In this document: in pieces, positions 9,149-17,192 of the stretch
How the letters are laid out: each line of letters begins with the position of its first letter
Numbering within the stretch: position 1 is the stretch's first letter
From: a virus
Length of the DNA stretch: 35,730 nt
Direction: 5' to 3' (one strand)
Virus record (IMG/VR): IMGVR_UViG_3300009174_000250
Span: 1 to 35,730 of that record
The notes under the pieces: model-generated
What the model was told of the DNA's origin: nothing
Database searches by the model: none
The model's input: the letters and a program-made list of their open reading frames with translations, nothing else
Program-made: the position numbers and the translations under genes

Positions 9149-9886
9149 TCAATCATTGTCTAGAATTTTCCCTTCGGGAGATACGTTTGTATAATTATCT
9201 CTCCCGCCACCTGCGTTTTGCACATCCCAATGATTATCATGAAGTAAATCCCAACACCATTCGCGATGTAATGAATCCATATAACCGTAACGCGGAGCAT
9301 TACCTTTTCGAGGTGTATTATTTCGCCTCCATGTATCAGGTGGTACAAAAGGAAATTCACCTTGGCAAGGAAGACTGTGTGGATAAATTTTGTACCACGT
9401 AAACTTGGCAAAATTTATCTGCTCAGGATTCTCTATTGTAATGAATTCGTCAAAATTAGCGCACCATGGTGTTGGGGTGAAGATTGCTTCTTCATTATAA
9501 TTATTCGGCAACGTATGTGTTGCAATTGCATTAAGGAAATTGTCAAATATTTTATTAATGTGTGCAGGAAGTTCATCACAACGGGTCAAACCTTCACCAT
9601 CTAATATAGGATGCTTGAGGATTTCTGCTTTACTAAGGAGAGGTTTTAAAAGACTGTACCAATCATTAATCCATCTTTTCCAAATCGGATCACTCATTAA
9701 TGTCCACGGATGAGTATTCTCAAATTCAGTCATAAGGGTTTGAGATATACACACAGTTAGTTCATTATTAAATGCGTTTTTTAAAAAGTCAACCAAAGGT
9801 TTTATAAAAAATTTTTCGATTTCCGCAGGAGTAATATTTTCTTTGATATCGATTATATGATGAGGGCAGAATGTGACTTTAGCCAT
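9149..9886 (-). CDS. Putative effector of a two-gene ATPase system
   Basis: A 245-residue protein that I cannot assign to a named family with confidence. Residues 1-160 are soluble and mixed, with LTVCISQTLMTEFENTHPW near 43-61 and a Trp-rich stretch PIWKRWINDWY at 67-77. The C-terminal ~45 residues carry EWCWDLLHDNHWDVQNAGGG (209-228) followed by Y-x-NVSPEGKI (232-241). A pattern of W-D-x2-H, HWDVQ and N-V-x-P-x-G-x-I resembles the ends of polymorphic-toxin and colicin E3-like RNase domains; this is a recollection of motif shape, not an alignment. The ATG is one base after the ATPase stop codon, so the two are probably translated together. It is very AT-rich compared with the phage genes. 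Inferred role: the toxic arm of a defence module that the ATPase controls. Confidence 0.7.
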   Translation of the reverse strand: MAKVTFCPHHIIDIKENITPAEIEKFFIKPLVDFLKNAFNNELTVCISQTLMTEFENTHPWTLMSDPIWKRWINDWYSLLKPLLSKAEILKHPILDGEGLTRCDELPAHINKIFDNFLNAIATHTLPNNYNEEAIFTPTPWCANFDEFITIENPEQINFAKFTWYKIYPHSLPCQGEFPFVPPDTWRRNNTPRKGNAPRYGYMDSLHREWCWDLLHDNHWDVQNAGGGRDNYTNVSPEGKILDND

Positions 9887-9887
9887 G

Positions 9888-11270
9888 TTATTTTTCCCAC
9901 GGAGCTTTTAAAGAGTCATTTTTTGAGATTCGAGCTTTTATTATTGAATCCGCTATCTTAGTCGATTCATCAAGAAAACCATCAGGGTATTCTGGGAACA
10001 TGCCATTTTCATCAATATGGAATTGTCTTATGGTTGCCCCTTCCGTTTCTTTCTCGGAAGAGCTTTCAACGAAGGCTATATTGATTTTATCCTTTAAATC
10101 TACCTTTTCAATTACTCTAAGGCGGAGTCGGCTAATCAGTTCAGCGCTATGGGTTTCAACAATAATACGCCTTTCATCTGCAATAAAAGCTAAAAACAAA
10201 TCAGCCAAATTTGCCGCACTTGAAGGGTGTAAATGAATTTCTGGTTGTTCTAATAAAATCAAGTCACCAGGATTGCTCAATAAACACATTAATATAATAG
10301 GAATTACTTGGGAATAACCAAACCCAACATCAGAAATTGTCACATCAGCATTGCAATCCTTATTTTTTAGATTAATTTTATAAATTAAATCACCTATTCT
10401 TGATGGTGTTATTTCTTGGCTTAACCCCATCATTCCAATGCAGATATTTAGAGCTTCTTTCAACTTATACTCTTTTCCTTGAAACTTTACGGACTCATTT
10501 TGCCGCGCCCACAATACATGGGCGGCATTCTCCCCAGATGGGAGTAACTCATATGCTACCTCAGTGAAGTGCACATACGCTCTTTTTGGTAAAGCTCTCA
10601 ATGGTCCAAGGTATTTTATATTGCGTATGTCCTCAATTAATGTGTCGGTTAATTGCTTTTCACTCTTGAAGAAGAACTCTATTGGAAATGTAACTTTATT
10701 CACGCTGGTTTTATCATTACTTGTTTTTTCTATTAAATTGAACGAAAAAACAACTGGATAAAAAGAAGATAAAACAGTCTTCGTATCGCTTATTCTCATT
10801 CGTTCATTTTCAAATAAAGGTGACATAAAATCAGGGGAGTCTTTCTTTTTTAATGTATGATTTAGAAGGTTTATTTTTTTATTTTCCCCATCCTCATTAT
10901 GCATTTCAACTTTATACTCACTCACAATTGGCAAGTAGTGCTCTAATTTCTTAGCATTGCCAAATGAAAGATTAATGCGACCTTTTCCTGAGCGGTTTGA
11001 GACTAGAAACTCATATCCAATACCAGCTCTATTTACACTAGGCATTGAAAATGAAACTTCTTTTAAGTTAGAAAAAGTGAGGTATTCCCCCTCTAACTCC
11101 AACTCGCCACCATCTCTTTTTATTAAAGTTTGCTTCAACAATAAAAGACTCTGAAGTATAGAGGATTTACCACAGCTATTTTTACCCGCAATAACAGTGA
11201 GATCATTTATTTTAAATGAATCTAATTTTTTAAAGGATTTAAAGTTTTTTAAAGTAAGTTCTTGAATCAT
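9888..11270 (-). CDS. OLD/DUF3696-like SMC-type AAA ATPase
   Basis: A 460-residue ABC/SMC-type ATPase. Motifs in order: RecF/SMC-like start LTLKNFKSFKKL (5-16), Walker A GKNSCGKS (29-36), signature SDVGFGYSQV (313-322), Walker B LILLEQPEIHLHP (337-349) and the switch VETHSAEL (371-378). The C-terminal DENGMFPEYPDGFLDE (420-435) is typical of the DUF3696 group (COG4938). No Toprim nuclease domain follows, so it is not a full OLD nuclease and probably acts as sensor or switch for the next gene. ATG 11270 has GGAG eight bases upstream; the open frame reaches 11303. It is AT-rich and lies in the tail-fibre to FI interval, where P2 carries fun(Z). Arrangement recalls ATPase-effector pairs such as PARIS (AriA-AriB), but the partner differs. 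Confidence 0.88.
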   Translation of the reverse strand: MIQELTLKNFKSFKKLDSFKINDLTVIAGKNSCGKSSILQSLLLLKQTLIKRDGGELELEGEYLTFSNLKEVSFSMPSVNRAGIGYEFLVSNRSGKGRINLSFGNAKKLEHYLPIVSEYKVEMHNEDGENKKINLLNHTLKKKDSPDFMSPLFENERMRISDTKTVLSSFYPVVFSFNLIEKTSNDKTSVNKVTFPIEFFFKSEKQLTDTLIEDIRNIKYLGPLRALPKRAYVHFTEVAYELLPSGENAAHVLWARQNESVKFQGKEYKLKEALNICIGMMGLSQEITPSRIGDLIYKINLKNKDCNADVTISDVGFGYSQVIPIILMCLLSNPGDLILLEQPEIHLHPSSAANLADLFLAFIADERRIIVETHSAELISRLRLRVIEKVDLKDKINIAFVESSSEKETEGATIRQFHIDENGMFPEYPDGFLDESTKIADSIIKARISKNDSLKAPWEK

Positions 11271-11646
11271 AAAACACTCCGTGAATAAAAAGTTAACCAT
11301 CAACCTTGCTTAACTCGAAAATAAATTTCACTTAATATCGAAATTTTGGTTTTTTACGATATTTTTAGTTAATTTCACACAAAGCACCATCATTCCGCAG
11401 GCACTAAGAAAATATTAAACGTTATTAAGACATTTTCAATATTTTTTATTAATTACATGTCCATCTATGCTTCATTCTATGTAAATAGGATATGCAGAAT
11501 GAGGTCAAGTTTACCAGACATTTTAGAACCATGTTAGTGAGTTTAGGAGAGTAAAAGCAACATCCGTTCCTTACTCAAAGCCGACTGTCAGATAAAATTG
11601 TGTTCTATCCGCGAAAGCTGTCAGTCCAAGTCTGAGCTAATACAGC
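11271..11646. other. AT-rich intergenic region with inverted repeat, upstream of the ATPase operon
   Basis: No supported gene. It must contain the promoter for the 11270 operon. AATATCG (11334-11340) and CGATATT (11357-11363) form a perfect 7-bp inverted repeat with a 16-base spacer, 64-93 bases upstream of the ATPase start, a plausible operator. A gene G-type fibre chaperone would be expected here in a P2 layout but none is present. Confidence 0.5.
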
Positions 11647-12822
11647 TTATGATACACGGTGCCACAGCATTTGCAGCTTGTGCCGCTCAACGATGCCGAT
11701 CGCCTGTCCTTGGCCCAGCGCGTCAGTTGTCCCCGAAACGGGGTGGCCGTGCGGGCCTAACTCCATTTCGTGATTGTGTTCGCCAGCTTCATCTGTTTCA
11801 CCTTCCTGGTAAGGGTCGAAGAATACCCGATTGTTGCCGCCCAGCTCATAATCACTGTTTCGTTTAGGTACGCCATGATGAACGTGTTTACCGCCAGGCT
11901 TGGTGCGCTTAGTCCCAAGGTCGGTATCTTGCGCCGTCCCTGATACGTCGATTTCTTCCGCCGGCAGGTTGGCGCGAGCAATTGTCACGGTGTCGCTGCC
12001 ACCCAGGGTACCAACATCGGAGCCGTCTGCTTTCGCCGTTCTGATCGTCAGGTGTTCGCCGGCATACTCCCACGTTGACCACGGCCAACGTTCATTGGGA
12101 TTTAAGTTTTGGTTGAACAAACGAGAAGATCCGACCGGGTTATCCAGCTCCCATGCCTGCCTCACTGCTGTGGCGACTGCGGCTTTGATTGCCGCTTTGA
12201 TTGCTGCTGGCGTTGCGGCTAAGTCTTCGCTATCACTGTCCGTGTCATTGCTCAACTGGGTAAAGCCTCTGGCTTTCAGCGTTGCGTCCGGGTGATTGCG
12301 CGATTGTTCATGGTCTGACAGTTGGTTATCGGTATAGTCTTTGACCTTTTCTTCCTGGGCATTGATGTCTTCGACCGTTGCCAGAATTACAGACGGATCA
12401 GCTATCAGTTCCACCGCCGCTGTGCTACTGATTTTCAACTGCATCCTGATGATTTGGAAACGGCCAGAGCCTTCGGCCAGCAATGGCTTATAGGTTTCTG
12501 GCATGTTGCCAACGGCGATGCATTCACCATCGTCTGCGTATAGCGCCAGCTCACGTAGCCAGAAGCCGCCAATTTGTGGCGGTATGATCATTTCAGCCTC
12601 GATCACGCTGGCATCACTGTCGGCGATCACCAGCTTATTCAGTATGCCCCGGTACTGTTCACCGATCAGACCGACACTGGCGCTACCTGGCATCGACAAA
12701 AGGCCACCGCCATCACCGACGGCCATTTCTCCGATGGCTACCGGCGTGCCTGTTACCGCCGCATTTGCCAGACGTTCGGCACCTGCGGCAGTGATCAGCG
12801 TGAGAAACTTTTTATCGGCCAT
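11647..12822 (-). CDS. Tail fibre protein, P2 gpH-like
   Basis: A 391-residue tail fibre. The N-terminal ~150 residues (ADKKFLTLITAAGAERLANA at 2-21, GFWLRELALYADDGECIAVG near 84-103) form the baseplate-binding domain shared with P2 H (DUF3751). A linker around 180-225 holds a helical Ala/Lys-rich tract. The C-terminal part (GGSDTVTIARANLPAEEIDVSG, followed by His-rich HVHHGVP and HNHEMELGPHGHP) resembles the collar/receptor tips of enterobacterial fibres, in which HxH motifs bind metal. It is shorter than P2 H (about 669 residues), and the usual end of such fibres is replaced by RHKLQMLWHRVS. AGGTGGGG precedes the ATG. It is the last gene of the cassette. Confidence 0.88.
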   Translation of the reverse strand: MADKKFLTLITAAGAERLANAAVTGTPVAIGEMAVGDGGGLLSMPGSASVGLIGEQYRGILNKLVIADSDASVIEAEMIIPPQIGGFWLRELALYADDGECIAVGNMPETYKPLLAEGSGRFQIIRMQLKISSTAAVELIADPSVILATVEDINAQEEKVKDYTDNQLSDHEQSRNHPDATLKARGFTQLSNDTDSDSEDLAATPAAIKAAIKAAVATAVRQAWELDNPVGSSRLFNQNLNPNERWPWSTWEYAGEHLTIRTAKADGSDVGTLGGSDTVTIARANLPAEEIDVSGTAQDTDLGTKRTKPGGKHVHHGVPKRNSDYELGGNNRVFFDPYQEGETDEAGEHNHEMELGPHGHPVSGTTDALGQGQAIGIVERHKLQMLWHRVS

Positions 12823-12833
12823 ATCCCCACCTG

Positions 12834-13550
12834 TTAATTAACGAATTCGCCGCGTAAGCTCATGACCGTCTTCAGTTTGTCACGCTTATCTGTCTGCTCT
12901 TCGGCGGTCAATACTCTGTCATAAACAGCGAATGCGCCCATGATCCCGGGCAGGCCCATGTTTTGCTCTGGGCTGGGAGAACCATTCAACATCAACGGTC
13001 GGGTCGATTTGTTTCGCTTCGTGATTGGCGTTACTGCGCGATTACCTGCGGCGCGCGTAATCGATGCTTCGGTATTCGAAATTGTTACTGTGAAACGCGT
13101 CCACCCCCCGACGGCTCCGCCGTTCTCGACCGAGGTCACGGAAATGGTTCCCGCCGGGCCGTTGTTCACATCACCAGTGGCGACTTGCAAAATCAGTACA
13201 CCATTGGGTTCAATGCGCAACTGAATGCCCGAAAATGGCGCGACACCGGGATAGAAGTTGGAAAAGAGACGACCGCTAACGGCGGGTTTATTCATATTGA
13301 TGCAAAGCGCAAACGTCATTTCGTCGGTTTCAATAATGCCCGTATCTGCGCCATGCACTGAATCGGCAACCGTGTGCATGCCTAGCGGGGTAAATTCGTT
13401 TTCTGTCACCAGATTATGCGCGTTTCCGCTGGAATCATATTTATCCTGCATGCCGTAGGTTGCGACGCTTGAATTATCATTCAGCAGCATTTCTGGCTCA
13501 CCCAAATCCAGATCCCCGGCACTAATAACACCCTCACAAAGAAGAATCAT
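12834..13550 (-). CDS. LamG-like (jelly-roll) protein in the tail fibre cassette
   Basis: A 238-residue protein with a concanavalin/LamG-like pattern: MTFALCINMN at about 77-86, a segment GGWTRFTVTIS near 147-157, and the closing motif GAFAVYDRVLTAEEQ at 208-222, which is typical of LamG domains. Such domains bind sugars. It has no baseplate-binding N-terminus or collagen-like shaft of its own. Its ATG overlaps the stop codon of the SGNH fibre (ATGA), so it is probably made with it and could sit on it as a separate receptor-binding subunit. That role is inferred. Confidence 0.75.
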   Translation of the reverse strand: MILLCEGVISAGDLDLGEPEMLLNDNSSVATYGMQDKYDSSGNAHNLVTENEFTPLGMHTVADSVHGADTGIIETDEMTFALCINMNKPAVSGRLFSNFYPGVAPFSGIQLRIEPNGVLILQVATGDVNNGPAGTISVTSVENGGAVGGWTRFTVTISNTEASITRAAGNRAVTPITKRNKSTRPLMLNGSPSPEQNMGLPGIMGAFAVYDRVLTAEEQTDKRDKLKTVMSLRGEFVN

Positions 13551-15343
13551 ACTGCCTCCAGTTTTAATAGCCCGATCTGACCGATGCTGGTCTTTGCCGC
13601 ATTTGCCACGATAGTGACCTTTATTTCAGTTACCCCTGCCGGGACAACGATGTCGTAGCTGAAAGTCCTGAAACCTTCAGTAGACTGATTCCAGGGGCGC
13701 ATACCGGCAAGGTTCGTATTGCCAGGATCATTGGCCTCAAGGAAACAGGCTGTCGCATTGTCCTTATCGACGTCAAAATTCACTTTAAAACTGAATTTTC
13801 GCGACTCGCCGGGCGTAACAGGGACAACCTGCGAGACTCGCGCGCTCGTGTTACCCGTTCCTGTTACAACAAGCACATTGCCGACAACAGCCGGATCAGT
13901 GGTGATTTCCACTTTTCCACTTTCTACTGTCCAGTTTGCAGGCGTTCCACCTGACACATCTAAAAACAGGGGGTTCAAAATCGCATTTGCTCCGCCCTGA
14001 GTGACGGGGTTAGCAATGGCCAACTGCGGATAAACCGGCATCATATAAGGCGCAAGCACCGCTGCCAGAGCCTTACCCATATGGAAAGCACCTAAGGCGG
14101 TGGGGTGAGACGGGTCTGGTTGGCCATTAGACTCAAGCACGCCGTTATATCCGGCTTTCCATCCATCCGTTGCCGGGTCGACAGTGACCGATCGCATATC
14201 AACGAAGGGGAATCCCCGCTTGATGGCAATTGCACGTAAGAATGCGTTAATTTCGTTTTCACGATTTTTCAGTGCGGGATCTGGATTATTCTGTGCAGCC
14301 ATAGAACAGACCACAGGAATAATTCCATTTTTCCGAAACTCGGTAAGGATATATTTGATGTTGTTTTTTATTACAGGTAAGGAATAGATAAAGCTCCCGT
14401 TGCTGTTTTTCTTAATGACGTCATTTCTTCCACCGAGAAAAGTAATAAACCGTGGCTTTGCCGCGATTGCAGGTTTTAAATGGACGCGGATCATATCCTC
14501 TGTAGCCATGCCACCTGTCGCCCACTGCCCAACATATTGAAGCTGTCCATCGCTAAATAATGAGGCCCACATTTGCCACGACTTGGCGTTATACACCCCA
14601 TTTGTTATGCCATTATCCGTTAACGAGTCGCCAAACCCTCCAAAGGTGTTTTGCAACAATCCCAATTGCGTTTCAATCGGAATCCCACGGTATTCTAGCG
14701 TGCCTGCGCCATCGTCACGAACGGCCAGTAGCCGGAAACCGCCAGCAATGAGATTGAAGAGGAAACCAGGTCGAGCACTGCGCAGCACTGACGGGCCGAT
14801 GATCAACTCTCGCAGAACGTTCATGTAATCAGAGAATGATTTCCCAGGCAGTTCTTTATTCCCGAATTTATCGATGGAGAAGAGGCTTTTACCCTGTCGG
14901 CTAACAAAATCGACGGGTTTTTTATTGCGCTCAATGGTCAACAGTCCCCGCGTTCGCTTATCGGTTGATGAAGCTAAAGCCTCCACTGCTTCAACAAATG
15001 CGGCGGTGACAATTTTTTTACCGGTCGGTGTAGCGATACCGTTAACATTTTCGTATTGCTCCACCCAATAATCAGTGATGGGTGAGTTGACGGTAAATAG
15101 CCTGCGGGTTTCGGTGCCGGCAGTGATTGCTGCCTGCGCTTCTTCGGCACTGTCATAAATTTTGGCATCACTCATCACTGACGTGTTGAGTTTGTCCACG
15201 TCATTTTTTAATGCCCGGGTGCGGTTTGCCAGTTGCCGGGTGGGCTTATTTGCCACGCCATCACGACCGCCAGATACTTCATCGCCGCGCTGGATTTGAT
15301 ATATCGAATCTTCCCATTTTGCTTCTTCGCTCAGCTCAGACAT
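13547..15343 (-). CDS. Tail fibre with embedded SGNH/GDSL esterase
   Basis: A 598-residue fibre. Residues 1-50 (SELSEEAKWEDSIYQIQRGD, then GGRDGVANKPTRQLANRT) are a baseplate-attachment domain seen in many prophage fibres. Residues ~235-430 are an SGNH hydrolase: GDS with nucleophile Ser240 in FGDSLTDNG, Gly278 in ATGGMATED, Asn307 in GGRND, and DPSH with Asp410 and His413. The last ~150 residues look like a carbohydrate-binding beta-sandwich. The likely role is removing acetyl groups from host surface polysaccharide during adsorption. The open frame begins at 15454, but ATG 15343 has GGGGGA just upstream and overlaps the end of I by eight bases. It takes the place where P2 has H. Confidence 0.9.
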   Translation of the reverse strand: MSELSEEAKWEDSIYQIQRGDEVSGGRDGVANKPTRQLANRTRALKNDVDKLNTSVMSDAKIYDSAEEAQAAITAGTETRRLFTVNSPITDYWVEQYENVNGIATPTGKKIVTAAFVEAVEALASSTDKRTRGLLTIERNKKPVDFVSRQGKSLFSIDKFGNKELPGKSFSDYMNVLRELIIGPSVLRSARPGFLFNLIAGGFRLLAVRDDGAGTLEYRGIPIETQLGLLQNTFGGFGDSLTDNGITNGVYNAKSWQMWASLFSDGQLQYVGQWATGGMATEDMIRVHLKPAIAAKPRFITFLGGRNDVIKKNSNGSFIYSLPVIKNNIKYILTEFRKNGIIPVVCSMAAQNNPDPALKNRENEINAFLRAIAIKRGFPFVDMRSVTVDPATDGWKAGYNGVLESNGQPDPSHPTALGAFHMGKALAAVLAPYMMPVYPQLAIANPVTQGGANAILNPLFLDVSGGTPANWTVESGKVEITTDPAVVGNVLVVTGTGNTSARVSQVVPVTPGESRKFSFKVNFDVDKDNATACFLEANDPGNTNLAGMRPWNQSTEGFRTFSYDIVVPAGVTEIKVTIVANAAKTSIGQIGLLKLEAV

Positions 15344-15944
15344 TATTTCCCCCGGAATAGTGATAGCCGCGACCAAAGCGCGGAATGCCGTTGTATTTAA
15401 CGCTGTCGTCCGGCTCGTAATCGGCGGGGTAGACAGTGACGATATCGCCGTCATGCACAGAGACGGCGGAATAAATAAAGCCGCTGACCTTCGTCGCGAT
15501 ACTTAATTGCGCAATGTGTCGGCTAACGGGTCTGGCATCACCGATCAACCGTTCAAGCTCACGGACAATTTCCTCCGTGATCCCGATGTCGTTCACGTCG
15601 ATAGTGAGACGGAATGTGCCGCGCGGGTCGGCGACCTGCCACCATTCGGCGATTGACATTGAATAGCCCATCGCCTCAATCACGCGCCGGATGGCGGCGA
15701 TCGTTCCCTTGCGGCGATGGATATAAAAGGCGTCTTTGACCGCCTTGCGCTTTTCCGCTGGCGTCCATTTCTCATCCCAGCGATCGACCGAAAACGCCCA
15801 GGCCAGATAGGGCAGGAACTTGACCGGGCAACGGTCAGGGTTCCACAGGTCACGCAGTGGGGTATTCAGATCGCTGATGCCAGCGCAGGCTTGTGCCGCG
15901 CGCCGTTCAAGCGGGGAAGAACCGGACGGTAACAGGCTATTCAT
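15336..15944 (-). CDS. I: Baseplate protein gpI
   Basis: A 202-residue homologue of P2 gpI, which links the wedge (gpJ) to the tail fibres. LLPSGSSPLERRAAQA at the N-terminus, the NPDRCPVKFLPYLAWAFSVDRWD segment near 34-56 and HRRKGTIAAIRRVIEAMGY near 75-93 are characteristic. It overlaps J by eight bases and the SGNH fibre by eight bases, showing a compact translated unit. Confidence 0.94.
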   Translation of the reverse strand: MNSLLPSGSSPLERRAAQACAGISDLNTPLRDLWNPDRCPVKFLPYLAWAFSVDRWDEKWTPAEKRKAVKDAFYIHRRKGTIAAIRRVIEAMGYSMSIAEWWQVADPRGTFRLTIDVNDIGITEEIVRELERLIGDARPVSRHIAQLSIATKVSGFIYSAVSVHDGDIVTVYPADYEPDDSVKYNGIPRFGRGYHYSGGNNV

Positions 15945-16845
15945 CCGAACCGCCGATCCTGATGCGATAATCGGTGCAGTTGGCCGCCTGGGTGCGGTCT
16001 AACACCACGTCAGCCAGCGGTGCAGCCAGTTCAACGCGTTGCACGCCCTGCGTATGCAGTGCCGCATAGATGGCCGACAGGCGAATGTCGCGGCCTAACC
16101 GGCGCTGCTCATTGATGTAGCTTTTAAGGCGCAGTTCAGCATCGGCCATAATGGGTTCGATTGCCGGGCCGGGGTAAACGTACAGCGTGGCGTCGATCTG
16201 GTAATTGACGATCTGGGCGGATTGCACGGTCAGCCGGTCGGCTACCGGACGGACTGCCTCGTCATTCAACGCAGCGCTGACGGTGGCCAGCAGTTCGGGG
16301 GATGCGGTGCCGTCACCGTCGCGAGACAATACGCTGATCGTGACTTCTGCCGGTGCCGGACTGATGGCGGAGGCATCCGCGACTTTGCCGTCCGCACTTT
16401 GTGCATGAAATTCATACGCCCCGGTCGGGCCGGCGACGCTCATCCCTTCAAATGCGGCTGGGATGCGCTGACGGTAATCGGCGTCTGACTCTTTCACTTC
16501 TTCAACCGGCGGGATAGCCTCGGCATCTGCCGGGACGATCGTTAATCGTGGCGTGTTGTTGTTTGCGCCAAGCTGTTCAAGGTCATTGCCGATGGCGTAG
16601 GCCACCATGACCGCCTGTGCGGCTTCGTTGACGCGCTGGCGCAGCAACATTTCCCGATAAGCCGATTCTTGCAGGACTTTGACGATCGGCTCGGATTCAA
16701 AACCCAATGTGCGGCGTACCGCCTCCCGTTCTTCTTCGGGGTACAGGCTGATTAACCGCTCTTTTCGTTCGGAAAATAGCGTCTCAAAATCCAATGCTTC
16801 AATGACATTGGGGCGGGGGAGTTGGCTCAGATCAATGGTGGCCAT
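15937..16845 (-). CDS. J: Baseplate wedge protein gpJ
   Basis: A 302-residue baseplate assembly protein, P2 gpJ family. MATIDLSQLPRPNVIEALDF begins as in P2 J, and SEPIVKVLQESAYREMLLRQ RVNEAAQAVMVAYAIGNDL (about 51-90) is strongly conserved. It is counterpart to T4 gp6. The start codon overlaps the W stop codon by one base (TAATG). Confidence 0.95.
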   Translation of the reverse strand: MATIDLSQLPRPNVIEALDFETLFSERKERLISLYPEEEREAVRRTLGFESEPIVKVLQESAYREMLLRQRVNEAAQAVMVAYAIGNDLEQLGANNNTPRLTIVPADAEAIPPVEEVKESDADYRQRIPAAFEGMSVAGPTGAYEFHAQSADGKVADASAISPAPAEVTISVLSRDGDGTASPELLATVSAALNDEAVRPVADRLTVQSAQIVNYQIDATLYVYPGPAIEPIMADAELRLKSYINEQRRLGRDIRLSAIYAALHTQGVQRVELAAPLADVVLDRTQAANCTDYRIRIGGSDE

Positions 16846-17192
16846 TATTGCCCCCTGACCGGTAATGAAAACTGGATACGCCCGGCGGTGTCTGTCCGGT
16901 TGCCGACCAAATCAACCACCATTTCCCCGTCAACGCTGGAAGCGAGATTGATCGCCGTAAGGGAAATGCGGGTTTCCCAGCGCAGAACTGCGCCATAAAT
17001 GGCGGCCATCATCTGGAGGTTAAGGGCGGGATTTTGTGGCTGGTCAATCAGGGTCGATAGCTGCGAACCGTAGTCACGACGCATGACACGGCTACCAACA
17101 GGCGTGATCAAAATATCGCTGACCGACTGGCGGATGTGTTCGATCTCGCTGACAGCCTGGCCATCGTTACGGTTCATGCCGAGATACATCAT
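16845..17192 (-). CDS. W: Baseplate wedge protein gpW
   Basis: A 115-residue homologue of P2 gpW and T4 gp25 (lysozyme-like fold without catalytic function). The family core EIEHIRQSVSDILITPVGSR near 17-36 and VMRRDYGSQLSTLIDQPQN are clear. Its ATG overlaps the V stop codon (ATGA). Confidence 0.95.
   Translation of the reverse strand: MMYLGMNRNDGQAVSEIEHIRQSVSDILITPVGSRVMRRDYGSQLSTLIDQPQNPALNLQMMAAIYGAVLRWETRISLTAINLASSVDGEMVVDLVGNRTDTAGRIQFSLPVRGQ

Noticed and set aside
11304-11646. Possible remnant of a tail-fibre chaperone (gene G)
   Set aside because: Reading the minus strand gives only short frames with early stops and no recognisable Tfa segment.
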